This document shows, piece by piece, positions 15,962-24,275 of a DNA stretch of 64,000 bases. Source of the stretch: Pseudaquabacterium pictum (lineage in GTDB: Bacteria; Pseudomonadota; Gammaproteobacteria; Burkholderiales; Burkholderiaceae_C). The stretch is taken from contig NZ_BJCL01000001.1 of the NCBI RefSeq assembly GCF_005403045.1, forward strand, positions 829,578-893,577, read 5' to 3'. The notes beneath the pieces are model-generated. The model was not told where the DNA came from. It saw only the letters and a program-made list of their open reading frames with translations, and searched no databases. Each line of letters starts with the position of its first letter. Positions within the stretch are counted from its first letter, which is position 1. The position numbers and the translations under genes are program-made.

Positions 15962-18196
15962 TCACACCCGCGTGGTGGCCAGCGGACTGGCGTGGCAGGC
16001 CGCCCGCACCGCGCCCAGCGTGTGCAGGCCCATGCCAGCGGCCAGCGGCAGCAGCCGCAGCAGCACCTCGGCGGTGACCAGCGCATCGCCCAGCGCGGTG
16101 TGGCGGCCCTGCGTGGCCACGCCCAGGCGGGCGGCCACCGCCTCCAGCGCATGGCTGTCGGCGTCCGGATGCACCACCGACGACAGCAGCAGCGTGTCGA
16201 CCACCGGCTGATCGAAGTGCAGGCCGGCCGCCCGCGCCGGGCCCTGCAGGAAGGCCAGGTCGAAGGCCGCGTTGTGGGCCACCAGCACGGTGTCGGCGGC
16301 GAACGCATGGAAGGCCGGCAGCACCTGGGCGATGCCCGGCTGGCCGGCCACCATCGCCGCGCTGATGCCGTGGATGGCAGTGCTGGCCGGCGGGATGTCG
16401 CGTCGCGGGTCGACCAGCTGGTCGAAGGTCTCGCCGCGCAGCAGCCGGCCGTTGACGATGCGCACCGCGCCGATCTGCAGGATGCGGTCGCCGCTGCCGG
16501 GCTGCAGGCCGGTGGTCTCGGTGTCGAACACGGTGCAGGCCAGGCTGGCCAGCGGCCGGCTGTCCAGCGCATGGCCGCTGTCCTGCTGGCCGAGCAGGCT
16601 GAAGTCGTAGGTCTCGGGCGGGCCGGCGGCGGCCGGCGCCGCCGGCGTGGTGGTTTCCTCCGGCGCGGCCAGCGGCAGCAGGAATCGGAAGAAGGCCTGG
16701 TGGCGCACCCGGTCGCGCTCGAACCAGAACGCACCGCCGTGGCGCTGCACCACGTCGCGCACGCTGGGCGGCGGGCCGCTGGTGCACAGGCCGGGCGGCA
16801 GGTCGAGGCTGTCCAGCTCCCAGCCCATCACCGTCTCGGTGCTCATGGCCTGGCCGGTCCACACCAGGTCGAGGTGGGCGCGACCGGCCGCCGCCGGCTG
16901 CAGGCGCAGGTGCAGGGTGCGGATGTCCAGCTCGCCGTGCAGGCGGCGGGCCAGGCCGCAGAGGGCCTGCAACAGGGCAAAGCTGTCCAGGCGCAGCCAC
17001 AGGGCGGCATCGACCTCCTGCATGCCGCAGCGCAGGGGTGCGTCCGCATCCGCCACTGGCGGCACCGCCTGCGCGATGGCCTGGCAGGCGGCCTGCAGGA
17101 AGTCGCTGCCGCGCAGCTCGTCCAGCGGCCAGCGGCTGGCCGGGTGCCAGGCGCCACCGCCACCCGTGGCCTGCAGGCGCCGGACCATGGCCTGGGTCTC
17201 GTCGCGGATCACCGCGATGAAGCGCTCGCGCAGCGCCGGCGGCAGGTCGGCATCGCCCAGCATCTCGACGGCGGCCTGCAGATTGGCCAGGCTGCCGCGG
17301 CTGCCTTCGGTCAGGTCCTGCAGCAGCTGGTCTTGCGCGGCGTCGTGGGCATGGCTGCGGGTGATGTTGTCGAAGACCAGCACATAGCCGGCCAGGGCCG
17401 GCACGGCATCCGAGGCGGCGCTGTCGGCGTCACCCGCCGGCGGCACCGCATGCACCGGCGCCAGCTGCACCCGCAGCAACTGGCCGCCGGGGGTGACGGT
17501 GACGAACTGCGCCGACGGCTCGGCCTCGCCGCGGGCCAGCCGCTGCTGCACGCTGGCCAGCGCATGGTCGACCAGGGCGCGGTCGAGCACCGCATGGATG
17601 GACCGGCCCAGGCCCAGCCAGGCGCCGGCACCGCCCGGCAGCGGGCCATCGGACAGCGCCTGCACCTGCTGCAGGGCGCGCTGGTTGTACAGCAGCACCC
17701 GGCCATCGAGGTTGCAGACCACCACGCTCTGGCGCAGCTCGCGCATCAGCGCGGCCAGGCGGTTGCGCTCCTCGGCCACACCGCGGCTGGCACGGGCCAC
17801 GGCGCCGTCGATGTCGGCCTGCAGCTGGTCGCGCTGGCTGGCCAGGCCCTGCAGGGTGTCGGCCAGACCCTGCAGCGCGGTGCCGTCGGCCGACAGCGGC
17901 TGTTGCAGCGGGCGGTGCAGCAGCAGGCGGGCAGCGCTGTCCAGCCGGGCCGGCGCCAGCAGCCACCGCCGCAGCAGCGGCTGCGCAGCCGCCACGGCCA
18001 GCAGCGCCAGCGCGGCGGCCACCACCACCAGCACGGCGGCCTGGGCGCGCAGGGCCGTGGCCAGCGCGGCCCGGGCCGCATCGGGCAGCAGCGTGGCCAG
18101 CAGCGCTGCGCCTGCCGCGCCGAACAGCGCCAGCAGCAGCAGCACCGCCAGCGCCAGGCCGGCCGACGTGCGCAGCCGTGCCTGCTGTGCCGTCAT
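15962..18196 (-). CDS. Membrane PAS / degenerate histidine-kinase / DnaQ-like 3'-5' exonuclease fusion
   Basis: This 744-residue protein has two N-terminal membrane helices and a PAS-like region near residues 150-280 (SVVVCNLDGRVLLYNQRAL). A helical stretch follows at about 295-350 that looks like a kinase dimerisation domain but has no phospho-acceptor His (LTEGSRGSLANLQAAVEML). Next is a remnant of an HATPase C-terminus near 465-510 (VRDVVQRHGGAFWFERD). It ends with a complete DEDDh exonuclease from about 550 on: FDTETTGL, VAHNAAFDLAFL and HTALGDAL. The exonuclease active site is intact while the kinase part has lost its H and G boxes. The ATG overlaps the CheY gene stop as ATGA. The substrate, DNA or a nucleotide signal, is unknown. 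Confidence 0.85.
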   Translation of the reverse strand: MTAQQARLRTSAGLALAVLLLLALFGAAGAALLATLLPDAARAALATALRAQAAVLVVVAAALALLAVAAAQPLLRRWLLAPARLDSAARLLLHRPLQQPLSADGTALQGLADTLQGLASQRDQLQADIDGAVARASRGVAEERNRLAALMRELRQSVVVCNLDGRVLLYNQRALQQVQALSDGPLPGGAGAWLGLGRSIHAVLDRALVDHALASVQQRLARGEAEPSAQFVTVTPGGQLLRVQLAPVHAVPPAGDADSAASDAVPALAGYVLVFDNITRSHAHDAAQDQLLQDLTEGSRGSLANLQAAVEMLGDADLPPALRERFIAVIRDETQAMVRRLQATGGGGAWHPASRWPLDELRGSDFLQAACQAIAQAVPPVADADAPLRCGMQEVDAALWLRLDSFALLQALCGLARRLHGELDIRTLHLRLQPAAAGRAHLDLVWTGQAMSTETVMGWELDSLDLPPGLCTSGPPPSVRDVVQRHGGAFWFERDRVRHQAFFRFLLPLAAPEETTTPAAPAAAGPPETYDFSLLGQQDSGHALDSRPLASLACTVFDTETTGLQPGSGDRILQIGAVRIVNGRLLRGETFDQLVDPRRDIPPASTAIHGISAAMVAGQPGIAQVLPAFHAFAADTVLVAHNAAFDLAFLQGPARAAGLHFDQPVVDTLLLSSVVHPDADSHALEAVAARLGVATQGRHTALGDALVTAEVLLRLLPLAAGMGLHTLGAVRAACHASPLATTRV

Positions 18197-18576
18197 TCGG
18201 TGCGCCGCCTGGCCGCCAGCAATTGCCGCACCTGGGCCACCAGCGCCTGGGTGGAGAACGGCTTGGTCACATAGGCATCGGCGCCCAGACCCAGGCCCTT
18301 GGCCACATCGGTGTCGCGGCCCTTGGCGCTGAGCATCAGCACCAGGGTGTTCTGCAGCGTGGGATCGGCGCGGATCGCCTGGCAGACCTCGTGGCCGCTC
18401 TTGCCGGGCATCATCACATCCAGCAAGACCAGGCGCGGCCGTGCGCGCTGCAGCAGCGCCAGCGCCTCGTGGCCGTCGCGCGCCAGCAGCACCTGGAAAC
18501 CTTCGCGCTGCATCAGGTATTCCAGCGACACCAGGATGTTCGGCTCGTCGTCGGCGATCAGGATCGTCTCGGTCAT
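18193..18576 (-). CDS. CheY-like single-domain response regulator
   Basis: This 127-residue receiver domain has the acidic pair D9/D10, phospho-acceptor D53 (LVLLDVMMPG), the switch serine S83 (LMLSAKG) and K105 (VTKPF). It has no output domain. It overlaps the upstream kinase gene and the downstream exonuclease gene by 4 nt each (ATGA). It is therefore made together with both and is most likely phosphorylated by the SLC5-linked kinase, with output by protein-protein contact. In the related CrbS/CrbR acetate systems the regulator has a DNA-binding domain; here it is absent. Confidence 0.93.
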   Translation of the reverse strand: MTETILIADDEPNILVSLEYLMQREGFQVLLARDGHEALALLQRARPRLVLLDVMMPGKSGHEVCQAIRADPTLQNTLVLMLSAKGRDTDVAKGLGLGADAYVTKPFSTQALVAQVRQLLAARRRTE

Positions 18577-21347
18577 GGCGTGTCTCCTGCGGGGGGCGGC
18601 TCTGCGGCCGCTGCGGTCCAGGGTAGGTCGATCTGGAAGCAGGCACCTTGATCAAGGTCAGCCCCCCCGCTGGGCAACAGCCGCAGCTGGCCGCCGAAGT
18701 GCGCCACGATCTGCCGGCTGATGGTCAGGCCCAGGCCGGTGCCGGCCGGCCGGTGGTCGGCGCTGCCGCCCTGGCGGAAGCGCTCGAAGATCAGCGCCTG
18801 CTGTTCGGCCGGCACGCCGGGGCCGTTGTCCTGCACCGTGAGGTGCGCGCCGTCGGCGTCGCCCCACAGCCGCAACCTGATCTGCCCCCCGGGCGACGGC
18901 ACCACCTTGGCGGCGTTCGACAGCAGGTTCAGCAGCACCTGCTGCAGCCGGTCGGGGTCGGCGCGCAGCGTGGGCAGCTGGGCGGGCAGGTCCAGCGCCA
19001 GCATGGCGCCGCGCGCGGCCAGCAGCGGCTGCGCGGTGTCGGCGGCCTGGCGGGCCAGCGCCGGCAGGTCGACATCGGCGCTGCGCCACTCGGCATGGCC
19101 GGCCTCGATCTTGGCCAGGTCCAGCACCTGGTTGACCAGGCGGCTCAGGCGCTCGGACTCGGCCACCACGATGGCCAGGAAACGCTGGCGCTGCGTGCTG
19201 TCCATCCCGGGCTCCTGGGCCATCAGCTCTGCCAGGCTGCGGATGGCCGTCAGCGGCGTGCGCAGCTCATGGGTGACCGAGGCCATGAAGTCGTCCTTGA
19301 GCCGGTCGAGCTCGGCCAGGCGGACATTGGCGGCACGCAGCGCGGCGCTGGCCTCTTCCAGGCGGGTGGTCTGCGCCTGCAGCGCCCGCGAGGTGCGGCG
19401 CACCTGCGAGGCCTCGTCCAGCATCGCCAGCACGTCGTCGAGCGCCAGCGGTTGCTCGCGCACCACGCCGGCCACCGCCAGCCGGGCCGAGGCGCTGCCG
19501 ATGGCGCCGGCCAGCGCCATCTCCACCGCCTGCACCAGGCCGGCATCGGCACGCAGCGCGGCCACGCCGGTCACGCCCTGGGCATCGGCCTGCGCCTGCA
19601 GCAGCCGGTGCGCGCCGGCCGGCCCCAGGAAGCGCAGCGCCAGCGCCTGCAGGTCGGCCAGCTGGGCCTGGCCGCGCCACAGCAGCGGCTGGTCGGCGCC
19701 GCTGTGCCGGTCGCCATCAACGAACAGCAGCGCGCGTGCGGCCTGCCGTGGCGACGGTGGCCGCAGCAGCGACACCACCACGTACAGCCCGGCGTTGGCC
19801 AGCAGGCTCCAGAACAGCGCCTGGGTCAGCGGGTCCAGGCCAGTCAGGCCGCCCAGCTGTTCGGGCCGCAGCAGCGTGATGCCGAACGGACCGTCGGTGA
19901 GCAAGCCGGTGGACCACCAGCCCGAGCGGACGATGGCCGGCGCCACCAGCGCATGGGCCCACAGGCCGAAGCCGGCCAGCAGGCCGGCCAGCGCGCCGGC
20001 GCGGGTGCCGCCCTTCCAATAAAGGCCGAACAGCACGGCCGGCGCGCACTGCGCCACCGCGGCAAAACTGATCAGGCCGATGGACACCAGGGCCTCGGCC
20101 TCGCCGGCCAGGCGGAAGTAGGCATAGCCCAGCAGCAGGAGCACCAGGATGGCGCCGCGCCGCAGCCCCAGCAGCAGGCCACCCAGGGCCGGCCGCCGGG
20201 CCAGCGCCGGCAGGCGCAGCAGCAGCGGCACCAGCAGGTCGTTGCAGACCATCGTGGCCACCGCGGTGGCCTCGACGATCACCATGCCGGTGGCCGCCGA
20301 CAGCCCGCCGAGAAAGGCCAGCAGCGCCAGGCCGTGCCAGCCGGCATCCAGCGGCAGCGACAGCACGAACAGGTCGGCCGCCGCCAGCGCACCGGCATCG
20401 CGCCCCTGGAAATGCAGCAGCCCGCCCACTGCCAGCGGCAGCACGAACAGGTTGATCAGCAGCAGGTAGGCCGGAAACACCCAGGCTGCCCGCTTCAGGT
20501 GCCGTTCGTCGACGTTCTCGACCACCAGCACCTGGAACTGGCGCGGCAGCAGCAGCACGCTCAGCATGGCCAGCAGGGTGAGCGCCAGCCACTGCGCCGC
20601 CGGCGACGGCTGGCCCTGGTCGAGGCGGAACAGCGGCGCCAGCGCCGGCTGCGCCAGCGCCCGGCCGAACAGGTCGGTCGGGCCGTCGAACATCCCCCAG
20701 GTGACCGCTGCGCCCACCGCCAGGAAGGCCAGCAGCTTGACCAGCGATTCGGCCGCCACCGCGGCCAGCAGACCCTCGTGCCGCTCGCTGGCATCGAGCT
20801 GCCGGGTGCCGAAGACCATGGTGAAGCCGGCCAGCACCAGGGCCACGCCCAGCGTGCCATCGGCCCACCAGGGCGCTGCGGCAGCGGCCGCGGCGCCACC
20901 TGGCGCGGTCAGCAGTTGCAGTCCGGCGGCCACCGCCTTCAGCTGCAGCGCGATGTAGGGCAGGATGCCCACCACGGTGAGCAGGCTCACCAGCGCGGCC
21001 AGCCCGCGGCTCTGGCCATGGCGGCTGGCGATGAAATCGGCCACGCTGGTGATGCGCTGCGCACGTGCCACCCGCACCAGCTTGCGCAGCACCCGCCAGG
21101 CCAGCACCATGGCCAGCGTGGGGCCCAGGTAGATCGGCAGGAACCACACCCCGCCCGACGCCGCCCGGCCCACCGAGCCGAAGTAGGTCCAGGCGCTGCA
21201 GTACACGCCCAGGGCCAGCGCATGCACCCAGGCGCTGCCCACCACCGAGCGCCCGGCCGCTGCGCGCCGGTCGGCCCAGGCGGCCACGCCGAACAACGCC
21301 AGCAGGTAGGCGATGGACACGCCGAGCACCAGCGCCAGGGGCAGCAT
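18573..21347 (-). CDS. SLC5-type sodium/solute symporter-histidine kinase fusion (CbrA/CrbS-like)
   Basis: This 924-residue sensor has about a dozen membrane helices in its first half, forming an SLC5/SSF-like module (WTYFGSVGRAASGGVWFLP, RQLDASERHEGL, GLSAATGMVIVEATAVATM). The DHp domain follows with the phospho-accepting His near residue 692 (SVTHELRTPLTAI). The ATPase has an N box (LLNLLSNAAK), G1 (DNGPGVPAEQ) and G2 (GTGLGLTISRQ). Relatives CbrA, CrbS and MxtR couple solute or acetate sensing to gene control. Together with the divergent ActP operon this suggests acetate or short organic-acid sensing, an inference. The downstream CheY gene overlaps it. Confidence 0.9.
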   Translation of the reverse strand: MLPLALVLGVSIAYLLALFGVAAWADRRAAAGRSVVGSAWVHALALGVYCSAWTYFGSVGRAASGGVWFLPIYLGPTLAMVLAWRVLRKLVRVARAQRITSVADFIASRHGQSRGLAALVSLLTVVGILPYIALQLKAVAAGLQLLTAPGGAAAAAAAPWWADGTLGVALVLAGFTMVFGTRQLDASERHEGLLAAVAAESLVKLLAFLAVGAAVTWGMFDGPTDLFGRALAQPALAPLFRLDQGQPSPAAQWLALTLLAMLSVLLLPRQFQVLVVENVDERHLKRAAWVFPAYLLLINLFVLPLAVGGLLHFQGRDAGALAAADLFVLSLPLDAGWHGLALLAFLGGLSAATGMVIVEATAVATMVCNDLLVPLLLRLPALARRPALGGLLLGLRRGAILVLLLLGYAYFRLAGEAEALVSIGLISFAAVAQCAPAVLFGLYWKGGTRAGALAGLLAGFGLWAHALVAPAIVRSGWWSTGLLTDGPFGITLLRPEQLGGLTGLDPLTQALFWSLLANAGLYVVVSLLRPPSPRQAARALLFVDGDRHSGADQPLLWRGQAQLADLQALALRFLGPAGAHRLLQAQADAQGVTGVAALRADAGLVQAVEMALAGAIGSASARLAVAGVVREQPLALDDVLAMLDEASQVRRTSRALQAQTTRLEEASAALRAANVRLAELDRLKDDFMASVTHELRTPLTAIRSLAELMAQEPGMDSTQRQRFLAIVVAESERLSRLVNQVLDLAKIEAGHAEWRSADVDLPALARQAADTAQPLLAARGAMLALDLPAQLPTLRADPDRLQQVLLNLLSNAAKVVPSPGGQIRLRLWGDADGAHLTVQDNGPGVPAEQQALIFERFRQGGSADHRPAGTGLGLTISRQIVAHFGGQLRLLPSGGADLDQGACFQIDLPWTAAAAEPPPAGDTP

Positions 21348-21357
21348 GGCGGGCGGC

Positions 21358-21585
21358 TCAGTCCGGATCGCGTTCGAGCAGCCAGGCCAGCAGCACGATC
21401 AGCAGCGCCCACAGGCTGAACAGCGCCAGCGGCAGCAGCGGCAGGCCCCAGACCGTGGCCGGGTGGTCCCACAGCGCCAGCAGCGGCCAGTTCAGCAGCA
21501 GCAGGCCGGCCGCGAACAGCGCGGCCAGGCGCGGACCGGTGGACGGGGCAGTGGCGGGTGGCACAGGACATTCTGGCGCCCGCAC
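21358..21585 (-). CDS. Small two-helix membrane protein upstream of the SLC5-kinase
   Basis: This protein of about 75 residues has two hydrophobic segments: LAALFAAGLLLLNWPLLALW and, after TVWGLPL, a second of about 22 residues ending LAWLLERDPD. It ends 10 nt before the kinase start, so it is co-transcribed. Small proteins of this style commonly accompany SSF-type symporters, as DUF485 does for ActP; a role as kinase accessory subunit is inferred. No ATG fits. GTG at 21585 or at 21564 are the candidates, neither with a strong ribosome-binding site. Confidence 0.65.
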   Translation of the reverse strand: MRAPECPVPPATAPSTGPRLAALFAAGLLLLNWPLLALWDHPATVWGLPLLPLALFSLWALLIVLLAWLLERDPD

Positions 21586-21823
21586 GCCGACACCAGGCTG
21601 ACGCCGCGCCGCCCCCGACCCACGGGGTTCCGGGTTCCAGGTTCCTCAGGGATTACGCTGATCTGGCGCCGAAATCCCGCATCACGGAACGTCAACTCAG
21701 GGTTGCACCTGATTTTGTCAGCTGGTGTTGGCCCAGCGTCAGAGATCGGTCAGTCCGCGTGCAAATCATGACCCCACACGACGACCTGGACGTCGTTCCC
21801 CCACGCTTTTCAGGAGACACCCC

Positions 21824-23530
21824 ATGGCAACCGCCAGCATGGCCGCAAAGGCCCCCGCGCATGACGCGCCGATGACCAAGGAGGAGAAGAAGGTCATCTT
21901 CGCCTCGTCCCTCGGCACGGTGTTCGAGTGGTACGACTTCTACCTCTACGGCTCGCTCGCCGTCTTCATCGGCAAGCAGTTCTTCGCCGCGCTGGACCCG
22001 ACGGCCCAGTTCATCGCCTCGCTGCTGGCCTTTGCCGCCGGCTTCATCGTGCGGCCCTTCGGCGCGCTGGTGTTCGGCCGCCTGGGCGACATGATCGGCC
22101 GCAAGTACACCTTCCTGGTCACCATCCTGATCATGGGCCTGTCGACCTTCATCGTCGGCATCCTGCCCAGCTACGCCAGCATCGGCGTGGCTGCGCCGAT
22201 CATCCTGGTCGGCCTGCGCATCCTGCAGGGCCTGGCGCTGGGCGGCGAGTACGGTGGCGCCGCCACCTACGTGGCCGAGCATGCGCCGCACGGCAAGCGC
22301 GGTGCCTACACCGCCTGGATCCAGACCACCGCCACGCTGGGCCTGTTCCTGTCGCTGATGGTGATCCTGGGCACCCGCACCTTCCTGGGCGACGCCGCCT
22401 TCGCCGATTGGGGATGGCGCGTGCCGTTCATCCTGTCGATCGCCCTGCTGGCCATCAGCGTGTGGATCCGGCTGTCGATGAATGAATCGCCCGCCTTCAA
22501 GAAGATGAAGGAAGAAGGCAAGACCTCGAAGGCACCGCTGACCGAAGCCTTCGGTCAATGGAAGAACATGAAGATCGTCGCACTGGCGCTGTTCGGTCTG
22601 GTGATGGGCCAGGGCGTGGTCTGGTACACCGGCCAGTTCTATGCGCTGTTCTTCCTGGCCAACGTGCTGAAGGTCGACTCGGCCACCGCCAACATCATGG
22701 TGGCGGTGTCGCTGATCATCGGCACGCCGTTCTTCGTGGTCTTCGGCACCCTGTCGGACAAGATCGGCCGCAAGCCGATCATCCTGGCCGGCATGCTGCT
22801 GGCCGTGCTGACCTACTTCCCGCTGTTCAGCGCACTGACCAGCGCCGCCAACCCCGAGCTGGCCAAGGCCCAGGCCACGGCGCAGATCAGCGTCAAGGCC
22901 GACCCCAAGAGCTGCTCGTTCCAGGGCAGCCCGGTCGCCCGTGAGGTCGACTTCACCAGCGCCTGCGACATCGCCAAGCGTGCACTGACGCAGAGCTCGG
23001 CCAGCTATGCCAACGAGGCCCTGCCCGCCGGCAGCCCGACCATCATCAAGATCGGCGACAAGGAGCTGACGCCGCCGAACGCGACCACGATGGCCGGTGG
23101 CCACAAGTTCGACGAGGCCTCGGCCAAGGCCATCGCCGGCTTCAAGAAGGACCTGGCCGATGCGCTGAAGGCCGCCGGCTACCCGCCCAAGGCCAAGCCC
23201 ATCGAGTTCATGGGCGGCCAGTGGTGGCAGGTGGTGGGCATCCTGACCATCCTGGTGATCTACGTGACCATGGTCTACGGCCCGATCGCCGCCATGCTGG
23301 TGGAGCTGTTCCCGACCCGCATCCGCTACACCTCGATGAGCCTGCCGTACCACATCGGCAACGGCTGGTTCGGCGGCCTGCTGCCCTCGATCACCTTCGC
23401 GATGGTGGCCGCCAACGGCAACATGTACCACGGCCTGTGGTACCCGATCGTGATCGCTGGTGTGTGCTTCGTGATCGGCCTGATCTTCGTGCGCGAGACC
23501 AAGGACGTGGACATCTACGCCCGCGACTGA
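21824..23530 (+). CDS. MHS family MFS transporter with a periplasmic insertion
   Basis: This 568-residue permease of the metabolite:H+ symporter family has the signature FEWYDFYLYGSLA, the loop motif GRLGDMIGRKYTF and its second-half counterpart GTLSDKIGRKP. About 120 mostly hydrophilic residues are inserted between helices in the second half (from LTSAANPELAKAQ to PIEFMGGQWWQ). The insertion includes two cysteines, in PKSCSFQG and FTSACDIAKR, that could pair. A good AGGAG precedes the ATG at 21824. The 238-nt gap to the divergent small membrane protein should hold both promoters. Substrate unknown; an organic acid fits the acetate-linked context. Confidence 0.88.
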   Translation: MATASMAAKAPAHDAPMTKEEKKVIFASSLGTVFEWYDFYLYGSLAVFIGKQFFAALDPTAQFIASLLAFAAGFIVRPFGALVFGRLGDMIGRKYTFLVTILIMGLSTFIVGILPSYASIGVAAPIILVGLRILQGLALGGEYGGAATYVAEHAPHGKRGAYTAWIQTTATLGLFLSLMVILGTRTFLGDAAFADWGWRVPFILSIALLAISVWIRLSMNESPAFKKMKEEGKTSKAPLTEAFGQWKNMKIVALALFGLVMGQGVVWYTGQFYALFFLANVLKVDSATANIMVAVSLIIGTPFFVVFGTLSDKIGRKPIILAGMLLAVLTYFPLFSALTSAANPELAKAQATAQISVKADPKSCSFQGSPVAREVDFTSACDIAKRALTQSSASYANEALPAGSPTIIKIGDKELTPPNATTMAGGHKFDEASAKAIAGFKKDLADALKAAGYPPKAKPIEFMGGQWWQVVGILTILVIYVTMVYGPIAAMLVELFPTRIRYTSMSLPYHIGNGWFGGLLPSITFAMVAANGNMYHGLWYPIVIAGVCFVIGLIFVRETKDVDIYARD

Positions 23531-23558
23531 CCGCCAACCCTGCCTCGCTGAACTCCGA

Positions 23559-23578
23559 CCGGGCGCCCAGGCGCCCGG
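23559..23578 (+). terminator. GC hairpin after the MHS transporter
   Basis: A 9-bp perfect stem (CCGGGCGCC pairing with GGCGCCCGG) with a minimal loop lies 29 nt after the transporter stop and is followed by TTCTCC. There is no long T tract, so termination may be partial and allow read-through to the small downstream gene. Confidence 0.55.
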
Positions 23579-23611
23579 TTCTCCATGGATCCCAACACAG
23601 GACAAGCAACC

Positions 23612-23782
23612 ATGTGGAAACTTCTGGTCGCCTTCATCATCTTCGCCGCCCTGGGCCTGTACGTGCTCAAGCAGGCCGGCGGCGATGTCAACATGGGCGG
23701 CGAAAGCCATGACGTGACCGGCGGCCATGCCGCCTCGGCGCCCGCAGCACCCGCCGCGCCCGCCTCCGCCGCATCGCAGTGA
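23612..23782 (+). CDS. Small single-helix membrane protein
   Basis: This 56-residue protein starts MWKLLVAFIIFAALGLYVLKQ, a single membrane helix, followed by a hydrophilic glycine/histidine stretch and an Ala/Pro-rich tail. It lies between the MHS transporter and the DUF485-actP pair, bracketed by hairpins on both sides. The ATG at 23612 has AGGAC upstream; an in-frame ATG at 23585 would add nine residues starting inside the terminator-proximal sequence. Similar mini-proteins occur beside such transporters in Burkholderiales as far as I recall. The function is unknown. Confidence 0.6.
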   Translation: MWKLLVAFIIFAALGLYVLKQAGGDVNMGGESHDVTGGHAASAPAAPAAPASAASQ

Positions 23783-23811
23783 TGCCTGCGGCCTCGCGGC
23801 CGCTCCCGCAG

Positions 23812-23849
23812 CCGAAGCCGGCCGCACCCCTGGGTGCCGCCGGCTTCGG
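23812..23849 (+). terminator. Long two-part hairpin upstream of DUF485-actP
   Basis: CCGAAGCCGGC pairs perfectly with GCCGGCTTCGG, and inside it GCACCC pairs with GGGTGC around a CT loop, with one C opposite C between the two stems. This gives a strong 17-bp hairpin 29 nt after the small membrane protein stop. The following TGCTTCTGG is not a clean T tract. It separates the MHS unit from the acetate transport operon. Confidence 0.65.
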
Positions 23850-23966
23850 TGCTTCTGGAACCCGGCAGTTGGCCGACGCAGCGCCGTCAGTGCCGCGTCA
23901 GTGCCGGGTCAGAGCCTGGTCAGTCTCGCCGCGCAGACTGCACCCCACAACTGAAGGAGCAACGCG

Positions 23967-24275
23967 ATGAGCGACAACGTGGTGGCCCGCATCCGGGCGA
24001 ATCCGAAGTACCAGGAGCTGAAGCGCAAGCGCAGTTCCTTCGGCTGGTGGCTCACGCTGCTGATGATGGTCGTGTACTACGGCTACATCGCGCTGATCGC
24101 CTGGAACAAGCCCTTCCTGGCGCAGCCGCTGGGCAACGGCGTCACCACCCTGGGCGTGCCCATCGGCATGGGCGTCATCGTGTTCACCATCATCATCACC
24201 GGCATCTATGTGCGGCGCGCCAACGGCGAGTTCGACCAGCTGACGCGTGAAATCCTCGAGGATGTCGCCAAATGA
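23967..24275 (+). CDS. yjcH: DUF485 membrane protein (ActP partner)
   Basis: This 102-residue protein has two membrane helices: [20 protein letters not shown] and the segment around [17 protein letters not shown]. The DUF485 start [19 protein letters not shown] and the tail [16 protein letters not shown] are family-typical. DUF485 proteins (YjcH in E. coli) are encoded directly before the acetate permease ActP and are thought to assist it. AAGGAG precedes the ATG. The stop overlaps the actP start in an ATGA junction, so the two are translated together. Confidence 0.92.
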   Translation: MSDNVVARIRANPKYQELKRKRSSFGWWLTLLMMVVYYGYIALIAWNKPFLAQPLGNGVTTLGVPIGMGVIVFTIIITGIYVRRANGEFDQLTREILEDVAK

